Origin: Hysterium pulicare CBS 123377
Lineage: Eukaryota; Ascomycota; Dothideomycetes; Hysteriales; Hysteriaceae
Length of the DNA stretch: 64,000 nucleotides
Assembly (NCBI GenBank): GCA_000467715.1
Contig: AJFK01000295.1
Location: forward strand, 1 to 64,000
Direction: 5' to 3'
In this document: piece after piece, positions 34,074 to 45,340 of the stretch
How the letters are laid out: every line of letters starts with the position of its first letter
How positions within the stretch are numbered: the first letter of the stretch is position 1
Program-made: the position numbers and the translations under genes
Notes under the pieces: generated by a model
What the model saw: the letters and a program-made list of their open reading frames with translations, nothing else
Told to the model about the DNA's origin: nothing
Database searches by the model: none

Positions 34074-37000
34074 ATGGAGATTCATCCCGTAACAAATGAT
34101 ACTGCTTCTACTTCAGAAGCGCAGATCATCGCAGCCCAGAGCCAAACGCAATCGTCGTTTGGGAACAGAGTTGACTTTGCGGGTGCTTCGAATTTGGGTC
34201 AACCTTGGCTTGCATCCCGTATATGATCCTACTTCCATTTCTATATCCCTCGGTGTTCACTAACTAATACGCTAAGGATCTGCTGCGAATCCTACAGCCT
34301 CGGAGGACGAACCCCAGGGAAAGAATCCTCAAAGATTAACATCGCTGGCTGATAAGGATGATGGCTTTTTTTTCATAACGGCTAATAGCCCGGTCGGGTT
34401 CAAACGAAGGAATGTTATGCGGGTAGTGCGCAAGAAGGCCATGAACAACTACTTAGAAAACAGGCCAAGACTAGTATCGAGTACTGGCCGACTTAAGAAC
34501 GAAGCGAGAGATAGAAAGTCGGGACCTGGACCTGGACTTCACAGCAAAGCCGTTACCAGTTCCAGGATAATAGAGACAGGTGACCGGGAAGACGAAGATG
34601 ATACGACTCATAGGGAATCCTTAAAACCTCACCCACACGAAAGTAGGAGACATCACTCCTCGCTTATCAGATCAGCAATATCTAGTGAACCTAAAGAACC
34701 TCAGATATTAATCCCCGACCGATTCGGAGTTGAAGGATGTGCCCCGGGGGATGCCCTGCTGGCCAATCCAGTTGGTAGTACTTTGGCGTTTGCTGTCCTG
34801 AATAGTAATGCGTCTTCGAAGTCTCTAACTCAATCTAATGAAGCCGGCGATGATCTCGGTGGTTCTAGGGTAACGGAAATCACCCACCAGCAAGGGGAAG
34901 CTATCCTGTCTCATGAAGAAGCATTGAAGACATACAGAAACCAAAGCTTTCAGCAATCCCCGGAAACCCGGGTCCAAACCAACCGTCACAAGACCATTAC
35001 TGAAACCTTTCACTACTGCCTTCAACGTTTTGAGATTAATTTGGAAGCAGCCGAACAGGGCATGTGTATACCATGGGCGATCGTTAAGAAATTGCAACGA
35101 AGTCATGGACTTCTCAAGCTATGGGGAGAAGGATATGGAGCTTGCAATGATTCTCTGGATCTTCTTGTCTCGAAAGCGACGAAGGTTAAATATACTGCAC
35201 TCTCGTTCTTGCGATCACTCAGTCGGACATTGACGAATAGTACGTATGACAACCTGGCTGTGGCTTAACACATGATTAATGCTGCATTAGGATTGTTGCC
35301 ACTTGTCCGCCCCCACTTAGACATCCAACCGCACGGATCGAATCCTACGCTTACGAAACCGATGCTTCGTATTAAGCGTGATGATGTTCGAGAAAGTAAC
35401 AGCGGCGGTTTTGGCGCATACGACAGCGATGAATCACTCGACTACCCGGATGACAGCATCGATGATATCATTGAAGACATTAAAACGGATGTACAGTGCC
35501 TCATGGATCTGGCACCTATTCTCAAATCCCTTGGGCAGGAAGAGGTAACTGAGGTCAACCGCACGCCAATCGTAGCCGAATATTTAAATGCTTCGCAATT
35601 TTATGCTCGCTCGATATCCGAGAAGTATCCAAAGGCAAGGTTTGATATTGTCAATAAATTGGGCGAAGCTAATTGGGATCGTTTCAAACGGTTGGCGGAA
35701 GAACGAGCAGCCGCCGCCCAACGCACCGAATACACTGCTTCAAACGATCGTGGAGTGGCCCAAACCATAGCGGCCTCTTCGCAGTTCGACGATTCGGGTC
35801 TTGGAAGCTCAGTTCCCGGCCAATCGCAATACACTGCGACAATGTTCTCTGTCTCATCGAGTGTGACCACTAGAGACCAACCAAAATTACCTCCGCTACC
35901 AGATGCAGCCAAGCAAGGGAAGGCGTTCGAATGCAATGCTTGTGGAAGATTGATTAAAGTCACTCGGTTCCGAGAATGGAGGTAAGTCATCCGTTTCCTA
36001 TGGTCCATCACTGTGCTAACCGTTCCAAAGGAAGCATCTCATGACAGATCTCCAACCATACACGTGTCCCTTAGAGTCATGTGTAGACGAAAAAATGAGT
36101 TTCAAACAGCTTGACCACTGGCTCGCGCATCTACAGGTACATCATCAGTTCATACCGGATAACCCCAGCTTGATATGCCCACTGTGTTCAGAAGAGACCG
36201 GAGAAGGTCTCGGTACCATTGGCATGCATATCTCAAGACATTTAGAAGATATTGCGCTAACTGCTATACCTCCAAATGTTGACTCGGAAGACGAGGAAGA
36301 AACCGATGCTAGTTCCTATTCACAGCAGTCACAAGCAAAAAATGAAAGCGTTCAGGGCGTATTGCAACCATCTCCTGCGCCTGAAGACCCAGACGGACTG
36401 TTGGAAGATTCCATCAATGAGTTCCAGAAAAAGGCCCAAGCAGCCTTACGAGACCTCAAGTGCTTCAGCCTCGATCAACTCGACGAACTGCTTGAGGAGG
36501 GCAAAGGCTTGAACGTTGATATTCCTGAACTTAAGCTCCTGGATCGAGTTGTGCAGCAACTCAAGTGGCTTCAGCAAGCAGATAATATAATGAAAAAGAA
36601 AAAACTATTAACCCTCCAGGACGTTGATAATCTCATCCAGCACGGTCTAGAACTCGGCATTCCGGATAAACACCCCGACATTCTCGCATACCAAGAGAGG
36701 AAGGTTCAAGGAGAGCTTTGGGAGCGTAAAGCTAAAGAACTCATGTCGGTTGAGAATGCTCACGACCAAACTGCTCACTGCCAGCTGCTGGATGCGCTGT
36801 CCAAGCAGGCCACTACCCTATCAATTTCACCTGAAACACTCGCTAACGTCCATGCGATTCTCAAGAGGCAACGAGACGCTCAAATCTATGAGCCATACAA
36901 TCACGAAAATCATCACCAATCCTCTCTTTACCTCGAATGCCGCGAGTGTGACGGTCCATGCACTAAGGACAATCACCAACCAGTCTCTCTCGACTCTAGG

Positions 37001-37762
37001 TCCTTATTGTTCGATGACTTTTCAAAGGAGCAAAATACAGAAACAACTAGTAAGCTTGAAGGTAGAAATACTCAATTACCTTCGGCGACTCTCGTGTGGA
37101 ATGATATTAAACCCGCATCCAATCTCACACAAGCTCGGTCCAATATTCAAGAGAAAAGTAGCAAGGTACCTGGTCTGAAGGGTATCGACGACATGCAGAG
37201 CAACGATATGACATCGGAAACGTTTGTCTGGGATCATGCGAATGGCGAAACCGTCAGGCAGAGAGGCCGAAAGGGTTTAACCGGTGAAGACCGTGAACAA
37301 CTTTCCGAGATGAGGAGGGCGAGCGCGTGCATGGACTGTCGACAGAAGAAAAGGAAGGCACGTAACACTGCTAGATTGTGTCTGAATTATAACAGTGTTT
37401 CTAACACTCCCTAGTGCATCCACGCTCAATCGGCAGCCAACCTTCCAACCACTAGTGATAGGGAAGCTCCTAATATCATTGTGCAAGATAGTAGGCCTAA
37501 AAAGGACAGACGCAAGGTAAAAGAGGTGACATCATGCATTGATTGTCGGCGGAATTTCATGGTGGTACGTCACACTACCAGATGATGTCTAAAGTATAAT
37601 ATTGTCTCTAACCCTCTCTAGTGCACTCACATTCGGTCGGCAGCCAACTGTTCAACCAAAAGTAGCATGGAAGCCCCTAGCGGCATTGTGCAAGATATCA
37701 GGACTCAGGAGGACGAACGCAAACAAGGAGAGCACGGTGGTTTGACCCCCCCTTCCAGATGA
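34074..37762 (+). CDS. Large fungal zinc-finger protein with duplicated C-terminal finger (1138 aa)
   Basis: Six exons: 34074-34218, 34277-35239, 35291-35981, 36031-37357, 37415-37564 and 37622-37762, totalling 1139 codons. Near residues 70-100 the motif FFITANSPVGFKRR plus basic helix resembles the N-terminal element of many fungal regulators. At about 585-630 there is a C2H2-like pair (ECNACGRLIKVTRFREWRKH, then CPLESC) of the type common in fungal multi-domain proteins. A helical region at about 720-840 (CFSLDQLDELLEEGKGL) recalls PLU-1-like repeats. The C-terminus begins RGRKGLTGEDREQLSEMRR and then carries two copies of a C-x2-C-x6-C-x-H motif (CMDCRQKKRKCIH and CIDCRRNFMVCTH). Each copy is split by a 57-base intron before its third Cys. 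The intron in the first copy would be GC-AG (GCACGT). If it is not spliced, the protein stops 19 codons later. Confidence 0.78.
37328..37740 (+). repeat. Tandem duplication (207-base period) of a zinc-finger exon and its intron
   Basis: Unit 1 starts at TGC 37328 and unit 2 at TGC 37535. Aligned features are the C-x2-C codons, a 57-base intron with CTAAC branch and CTAG end, then TGC-x-CAC and a TCGGCAGCCAAC block. After these come GAAGC(T/C)CCTA and CATTGTGCAAGATA. The donors differ: GCACGT in unit 1 and GTACGT in unit 2. Confidence 0.85.
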
Positions 37763-38200
37763 GAACTTTATGGGATTGATCTCGTCATCGCCTCCACCAT
37801 CCTGAGTATTCTCCATGGATTCCGCATCCGTCTAAATCACGTTTTAAATTATGTTTACTTTTACATGAACTGAAAGTGACCTGAGTTATTGGACTCAATT
37901 ACACTAGAATATTAAGTTTTCTAAGATTATAAAGTCGACCAGAATGGTCAGGCTCTACGGTGCTCGCAGCTCATCGCAACTCGCTACTTGCTGGACCCTA
38001 CGGACACTTTCAGCGACCTCCAGTATCTTAAATGCTTAAAAAAACGATCAAAGGAACTATTGTTTTAGCTACAGATAATTAGTCTCACAAAACCGTTCAC
38101 GATATAAAAAGGGACGAGTTTTCACTGTCATATCTTCTTCAGTAGCAGTACCTAGCAGCACCGAAACCCATCAGCGAGAATACGTTGTAGGTTCATAGAA

Positions 38201-38551
38201 ATGCTTCCAAAAGCTTCACAGCAAAGCGCTTGTTTCAGAAGTTACGTGATACCAGAAGCTCCATCTCTGACTCCTCATCTACATAGCCCAGCATGTATCA
38301 AATTCAGGCAGTTAACATTCTCTTACCGTTCACTACTCCGGTCAGAAAGAACAATCTCGTTCAGCTCTGCCCTCGCCACTGTGCTTACACTACAATCCAT
38401 CCAACTTGCGAATCATCACCGCAAACTTTGTCGTCTCATCAATGATCACTATCCTCAGCGATCGCAAGTATGCATCCAAGATGCTATCGAACTCTTCAAT
38501 CCTATAGAGTCGATTGGAAATCGCGAATATACTTCCTTTTTGGGCGCGTGA
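38201..38551 (+). CDS. Possible small protein (116 aa)
   Basis: The ATG-started frame lies 91 bases after a TATAAAAA at 38103-38110, a plausible promoter spacing with a C/T-containing leader. The product is basic and Ser-rich, without a recognised domain, and could be chance. Confidence 0.25.
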   Translation: MLPKASQQSACFRSYVIPEAPSLTPHLHSPACIKFRQLTFSYRSLLRSERTISFSSALATVLTLQSIQLANHHRKLCRLINDHYPQRSQVCIQDAIELFNPIESIGNREYTSFLGA

Positions 38552-38573
38552 CCATCTAGTAAGAGGTCGACAG

Positions 38574-38813
38574 ATCAGACATGTGATGTAATCTGGGTAC
38601 CGCTTCCACATCCAGCTCGTTCGATCTTATCATTTTCTTCATCATCGCACCCCTGCTGGCCATACTCAGCGAGACATATCGGACACTTCTCATCTTCAGA
38701 AGCCATAACTCCCTCAGCTACCGGCGTCTTGAGATCCTCAATCCTCAGAGCCGGTATCGGGTATAAATAGGATGGAAGGACAGGACGATTGAGATCTTCA
38801 GATTGTGACCGTG
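38574..38813 (-). pseudogene. RING-finger-like relic
   Basis: On the minus strand an acceptor (TCTTCTAG, ending at 38814) is followed by an open frame. It contains ALRIEDLKTPVAEG and then EKCPICLAEYG, the first two ligands of a RING finger. It continues to IERAGCG and then stops before a complete CxH...C...CxxC half is made. A CLICR motif is present a little further on in another frame. It resembles the two intact RING genes in this window, so it is probably a worn paralogue. A spliced non-RING product is also possible. Confidence 0.45.
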
Positions 38814-39181
38814 CTAGAAGATCAAATGGATGACGAGGCTTCTAGAGACAGCTATTGATCTTGATGAGGGACAGCTTTTGCGAAAATGCTGAGGTAACGA
38901 GAATTTTCCAGTAAAGTCGCGTTTGTAGCATGTGACAGTACCCGAAATTGCGCGAAGTGAAGATGGTGAAGGACGCTGAGACAGCGAGACCTGTTCACCG
39001 ATAAGCCACGACAAATTAAAGCTTGGCACCTAGACTCGTGAACTGTAAGTATAATCGTGCTACGCTTTCAAACTTTGTACCAAGCCAACTCTTTCGACTT
39101 TGTCAACTACTTGTCCATAACCAGCAATCGGTTCCGCTTTGAGATATCACGCCAAGGAGCAAGAAGATTGTGCGAAACAAC

Positions 39182-40443
39182 ATGTTCAGAATTCCGAGGA
39201 TAGAATCCGCGCCTGCTTCGACAGCTGGTAAGTCTCTGTCATGCTCCAATACACACCTGCCGTATCAAACATCCTTCGGGAAACCAACGGAAGAGTCTTA
39301 TCTGCCAAGAATATTTACGTGACTGAGGGAACTACGTACTAACATATCACAGCATACAGCGAAATTCAAGCGCGCGTACGACGCTTAAGAGAAGTCAGAG
39401 AAGAAGTCTATCGCCAACGTCAGAACCCGTCTTCCAGCGGACCACCCTACACGTCCAGTCTTCTCCAAGTTGAAACGATTCTCCGCGCCTGGGGAAGCCA
39501 CGAAGTCAGAGCAGTAAATCATCAGCAACTGGATACGCCTCAAGCGATTGTCTCTGCTGCAGTCGAAACGCGAACTTGGCTTATGGAGAGAATCCAAGAG
39601 ATCGAGGATATGCCACATCAAGCACTTATGCGACTGCTGAGAAATGGTGTCGAGAACCCTGATCGGAGCGAGTGGGATGATGGGCAGTTTCTGCTGATGG
39701 CACTATCGGACAACACCGCGTCGGTTGAGGTAAGTCTTGACTTTGGTTTTGCGGTTGCTTTTGAGAGGAACATGGCCCAGCGAAATGTTGAGCATAGCAA
39801 CTGGAATGAGGGTGAATTGGCCCAAGCGGTATCTGTCCGGCACCTAAGAGATCGGGGGTCGTGGCAGAGGTCTATCGCGAGGAAAGTGAAGGTGCATGGT
39901 TTCACGGTTCCAGTTGCTCCGGATGTTCTAAAGAAAGAGGAGGAGATGTGCCCTATCTGTCGAGAAGACTATCTTTCCCATGAGCGCCCGGTGGCAGACA
40001 TTATGTTGGACTATCCTGTGAGGATCGTATACTGCGGTCATACCATTGGAAGATACTGTCTGAGTGAGTGGGTCAATTCGGGACTGGAAAACAGCGGGAC
40101 CTGCCCCATGTGTCGCGAGGGCATTTACCCGCGGAAAGGGCCCAAATTGTCGCATGAGATGAAACAGTTTTTGTTAAATGACGGTAAGTTCACCGAGATA
40201 TGGCAGAGCACAGGATTCGGCGGAGACATGATCATCCAAGAGTTAAAGCGGTTGTTGGCGGATTGCATTATTCTTCAGATCTTGGCGGAATGGGTTGCCA
40301 CATCGTGGAAGGATCAAAGCATCCAGAACGAGATACATCGACGCAGTGAGGAGGCCAAGGAAGAGGTTGGTAGATTCGGGGTACCCCAAGATATTTGGGA
40401 TCGTTTTCTGGAGAGTTGGCAAAGCTATCGCGAGTCTAGATGA
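39182..40443 (+). CDS. RING-finger protein (378 aa)
   Basis: Exon 1 (39182-39227) codes 15 residues and exon 2 is 39353-40443. The 125-base intron has GTAAGT, CTAACATATCACAG, and the join keeps frame (379 codons with stop). The N-terminus is helical and charged (ARVRRLREVREEVYRQR). The RING lies at about residues 213-265: CPICREDY, a long loop, CGHTIGRYC, then CPMCREG. The fifth zinc-ligand position of a usual RING (H or C) is Gly here, as in many fungal members. Helices follow to the end. The protein is likely an E3 ubiquitin ligase of unknown substrate, and one of two intact RING genes of similar design in the window. Confidence 0.85.
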
Positions 40444-41568
40444 TAGAGTCAGTCTCAAGTGAACAACGAAGGCGGCGAGGTGGACTCGAACGAGACGATT
40501 GCCATTCAATCGTTCTACCGGTACGTTCGGCATTGACTAGACTACGCACTCGGCTGCTGATACTGACTTTCTAGGCCTTTAATCCGCCTGACGAAAAGGT
40601 TGAAGGTGAGAGAATTTGTGCTGAATAGTTTGAAAGTATGGAAGGATCGCTGCAGAGGTAGGCAAATCAGGGTGGTAATGCGTGTACATTTTGAAGTCGC
40701 TCCTACCTTGGGCATCAGCGAGGCCTCCCCAACGCCTGCCACCCGAACTCACCTGTCTTTAACCGTCTCACAAAAAAGAAACACTCCAGTGATGGTTTTA
40801 CTATTCCTATCGCTTGATGTGGTATATACTCACCAAAACACCTTTACCGCCATTGTCAACATCCTCACCGATTCAGAGCCTCTATTAATTGGCTACTAAG
40901 TCTTGCTTTATTCCCCTAGTACAACCAGCAAAATGATGAGCCTGACTGGAACTCTTATGGCCGAGCTCGAGTTTGAAGTCGAAAGACTTGTCGAAGAACT
41001 AGAGAACAATCGTGATACCTTAAAAGGACTGGCTGATGCTGGAACGAGGTTATACTCAAACAGAAGCGACCCTCATTTGGTGCGACTATATGACATCATC
41101 CGAGAGGTCGTGTAGTTGGACTCCCAATGATCCACGGGAGAATCAAGACGTAGCGACCACGACGAAATCAGTGTTGATCGGATTCAGGTAGTGAATGATG
41201 TTGTGCGGCTAAAGGTGAGACGTTGGAGGCGATGGTTTCTGCAGGGGGTCGCCGGAGAAACCCAAACGCCGGTTTGTTGACATCCGAGCGAACACAACAA
41301 ATCGTCACCACCAACCTGCCCAGTCACTCTCCACTGCACCACCATTGACGGTTGTATTCTTTTGTTTCGATAGGGACTCTGCTCTTCTTGCACCGAAGGC
41401 ATACTCCCTTCACTCTCGCTCATCGCCTCCACTTTTCTGCACGTCGCCGACCGGCTTGGCTCTTCCATTCGTTTTCGCATAGCAACCGATGTCTTTCCGT
41501 CTGCAAAAGCCCGCTGGATGACTGGTTTCGACAAACATCCAAATCCCAACTACAACTAAACAGCCATA
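40444..41568. other. Intergenic, with an intron-like segment and one small frame
   Basis: Just after the RING gene stop, GTACGT at about 40520 and TTTCTAG at about 40575 could bound a 3'-UTR intron. One small ATG-started frame is listed separately. Confidence 0.4.
40933..41115 (+). CDS. Possible small protein (60 aa)
   Basis: The short frame begins MMSLTGTLMAELEFEVERL and ends in LVRLYDIIREVV. Its composition is balanced and helical, unlike most chance frames here. No family is recognised and no intron is evident. Confidence 0.28.
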   Translation: MMSLTGTLMAELEFEVERLVEELENNRDTLKGLADAGTRLYSNRSDPHLVRLYDIIREVV

Positions 41569-44500
41569 ATGGTAGCTGTTGCCCAGTCATTGCCACCTCG
41601 ATTTCCTTGCTGGTGCAAGGCCGTTTATTCCTGGGGTGGAGAGGTATGTTAAACCCAGCGCGAGACGGGCACTGGATGCTGAGCTCTTTGATTTAGACAA
41701 AACGCGATCTCGGCTTTATCGAGGGCGATCTAATAGAATGTCTCAATGCAGGCGATGGGTCATGGTGGATGGGACGGTTGAAGAGGGACAGGCGCATGGT
41801 CGGGCTGTTCCCCTCGAATTTCGTCCAAGTCCTGGATGAGAGCTTTCAACCTGGAAGCCGAAATCCGAGTCCACTGATAAAGCCAAATGGAGGGGGAAGC
41901 ATATCAAGAGCAAACAGTCCAAATCCAACTAAACAGCCTCCGCAGAAGGCGAAGAGCATGTTCCGAAAACCCTTCACCGCATACGCTGCTGCAAGCTCGC
42001 CCAATCCCGCCGCCGCAGCTCGAGAGAGACAACAGAAGACTGGTGGATTGTCGCCGAATCCGAACGGCAGTCTTTCAAAGCATAGACCGTATTCGTCCAT
42101 GAAGCGGTCCTCGACAGAGAGTCGAGAAACGCCATCTCCAAATACATCTTTAAATAATCTATCACAGCTTCGGGCAGTATCTCCAGCACCTCGACCGAAG
42201 TCTATGCTTCAAACCTATTCCCGCGCAGCTTCGCCAGCTCCACCAATGCAAGCCCAAACACACTCCCGAGCAGTCTCACCGGCGCCGTCGTTCCAATACC
42301 AAGCCTACTCGCGAGGCCCTTCGCCATTGCCATTCCGCGATCGTGACTCCCCACCTCCGCCTCCACCTCCTCCACACAGGGTCGCATACAATCCAAGCAG
42401 AGCTCCTTCGCCAGCACCCTTCCGTGAACCCGAATACAGTAATGGATATCATACTCCTGCTCCGCGCTCTCCAGCACCGGAATCGCCCGTGAGAGGTGGA
42501 TTTACACCTTCACCGCTGACGAATGCGATGAACGATGTGATGTCTTCTTTGCAGGATATGGGCTTGTCGGGAAGCGGGAACTCTACAGATGAACCGACTA
42601 CTCCTCCGAACGTTTGGTCTCCCGAGGCATTTGATCAAGTGTATCAAGCATCAGCGAAGAAACTCAGACCGCAGACCTCCCTTGGAATTGGAAGTCAAGT
42701 TGCCTATCAAGATGACGACGAGGAATTCGCAGGTTCACATCAGCACCCTTCTCAATACGACGAGGGTCCACCGCAAGTTCATAACTATGTTCAGCGAATG
42801 GAGAGCCGCCTACGAAAGATGCAACAGCAAAGCAGTCCGCGGCCACCTGATGAATTGTTTATACCTCCAGATTCGATGGGTCCGCCTCCAGCTGTTCCCC
42901 CCAAAAGCCCTCTGTATCAAGGACGACCAGCTTCCTCGATGGGTGATGTGCAACCTGATGTTAGTAGAAAAGGCTCCAATCCACGGACATTGAAACATCG
43001 GAAATCTGCATACGAAATAGGGCGTGGAATGCTGAATCGGACTTTTACAACCAAGACAACATCTACCACAACGACTCATAGCAGTAGCACAACGCATCAC
43101 AGCCTGATGTCCGGACATTCGGCAACCAACATGAGTGCAACAAGTGCAGGCAGCTACTATCGCAAGAAACTTGGTGGAAAGAGTCGACCTTTCAGTGTTA
43201 TGGACACTCGAGACACAGCCGGAAAAGGTTATGGTTTTGATGATGGACGACCTGAAACACCTTTCACAGGCATTTCATACCACTCCAGTCATGACTCTCA
43301 TCAACCTAGACCTGCTACAAGCGCGCAAGGTGATTGGTCTGCGAATGTTCCGGATGGAAGAGATCCATTAGGAGGGTTGATGGCGCCAAAGCCTAAGAAG
43401 AGCGGTTTCTTTCGGAAGGTCATCGAGTCTGCTAAAACGTCGGCTGCTACAGCCCGGAGTACTATTGCTTCTGGTCAATCCAGCAGGCCTGTTTCAAGAC
43501 AAAGCAGAACGCTTCCGAATGGTGTCACGTCGATATCTGGTGGGGTTCCTTCAGACTCAAGCGCAGCTAGAGATATGGGTCTAGGTGGTGCGGTAGACTG
43601 GGTTCAAGTACGACGAGACGTGAACCGATCGAATTCTCTGAGCAAGAACGAGAGAGTTGAAAGGGCCGAGCGCTGTCAAATGATGGACATCCCAGTCATC
43701 AATCCTATCGATGCGCTCTATGAATCCGCCGAAGGTGATGAAGGTCTTGACGGACTGCCCATAGCGGAGCCGACAGACTTCACCGCCAGCAATCTCACAC
43801 TTGTCGACAAGAGCGCACGTTTTATCAACAATATTCCCCTAGGCACCACTGCAGCAAGCTTAGCTCAGGGTTATGTGTGCAGACCTTACAGGAGCGATGT
43901 GCAGCGTCTTCGAGCTATATTCACTTGGGTCAGTGAGCGGGTATCCTGGGAAGAGGACTTCGAGGGTGAGGTCGATACTCGCCATGTTATCCAGACGAAA
44001 CGCGGGTGTTCTTCTGAAATCGCGATGCTGGTGGCGGAAATGTGTGCCTCAGTAGGACTCCATGCTGAAGTAGTCAAAGGATATTTGAAGACTCCAGGCG
44101 AGGCTCTAGACCTAGACATGGTCGCTCGTCCTAACCACTACTGGAACGCAGTCATTGTGGATGGCGAATGGCGAATCATGGACTGCTCCTTGGCCGGCCC
44201 GACAAACCCGAAACGAAATCAGTACTCCAGCGTGGGCTCGCAAGTTGCGGAATCCTGGTATTTCCTAGCTCGGCCCATGGAGATATGCTTTACGCATGTT
44301 CCACTTCTGCCAGAACAGCAGCATATCTGTCCCCCACTCCCACATGATATCCTCATGGCTCTTCCCTGTGCATGTCCACCATATTTTAAGAACGGTATGC
44401 ACGTGGTTGACTTTGACACCAGTTTGCTGAATCTCGAAAATCTCGAACTAGCCCATGTCTACATCAATGTTCCAGAAGATGTAGAATGTGTGGCGGAAAT

Positions 44501-45340
44501 TGAAGCTCGCGCCTTTGCCCAGGATGTTGATGGAGATTACTTTGAAAGCGGAGACGTCATTCGAAAACCAGCACTTGCTCAAGCTGAATGGATAGGGGGC
44601 CAGAAACGATACACAGTGAAAGCACTATTGCCAGGAGACGAAGGACATGGGGTGTTGAAGGTCTATGCGGGAAAACGTGGATTGATGGTAAGTTCATATG
44701 CATCTTAGCTTTCTCTCCTAATCAATGATATCGGTACTAATGAATGATCCAGCACTCCATTAAATCCAACCCTCACCCTCTTGCCTTTGGCCTCCCCCTA
44801 ACGCACACTGGCACTAATCCCCCCTACTCCTTTTTGACCCTCCATCCAACTCCACACGCTCAACGTCATGACCTCTACGTCGCGCAACCTCAATGCTCCC
44901 GCTTGGTCCTCAACAACACCTTCGTATTCGCCATCCGTCAACACCCGTCCTCCCTAAACCGTTCTCCAGATCTCTCCTCCAACCCCTCCACGACCGGCCG
45001 CGCATCTCCGAACCCGTTCGCCCGCCCAGCCTCCGCCATGAGCATGAACAGTATCTCTATCTCTGGTTCCGCTTACTCAAACCCGAGTTCGACGTCGAAC
45101 ACAAGCTCGAATTCGAGTAGTAACCCAATGAAACCTGCCAAACTCGCCGTTCAGACGCCCTCGGGGAAGATTATTAGACTGCTGCGGAAGAGCGAGCATA
45201 TGGGTGGAACGTCTGAGAACGCGGACGGGAGTGTTTGGGAAACTGTTATCAAGATTGGGGAGCGAGGCATCTGGAGGGGCCTTGTGCTTGCAGATAGGAG
45301 TGCTAGATGGTGTGTCTTTGGGGAGTGGGAATGTGTTTAA
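41569..45340 (+). CDS. CYK3: Cytokinesis protein 3 (Cyk3) homologue, SH3 and transglutaminase-like domains (1217 aa)
   Basis: Exons 41569-41643, 41697-44687 and 44753-45340 total 1218 codons. The SH3 domain is at residues 8-70 (FPCWCKAVYSWGGE, split by intron 1, then GDGSWWMGRL and GLFPSNFVQVL). A long Ser/Pro-rich disordered region (about 75-650) has repeated SRAxSPAP motifs and a proline run that could bind SH3 or profilin. The transglutaminase-like domain (about 700-850) has NHYWN and WRIMDCS, matching the His and Asp positions. The Cys position of the usual GxCxxxA motif falls on Ser (RGCSSEIA), so it is probably not an active enzyme, as known for Cyk3. In yeasts Cyk3 promotes septum formation at the division site through chitin synthase. 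A matching role at septation here is inferred. Confidence 0.93.

Larger units (their letters stand above)
37763..39181. other. Spacer with a possible small gene and a RING-like relic
   Basis: No firm gene. A TATA-like site with a 116-codon frame and a minus-strand RING fragment are listed separately. Confidence 0.4.

Noticed and set aside
40439-40614. Possible 41-residue spliced ORF overlapping the RING gene stop
   Set aside because: The ATG overlaps the stop and a plausible intron exists, but the peptide is Arg-rich and ends soon. A 3'-UTR intron or chance is as likely.
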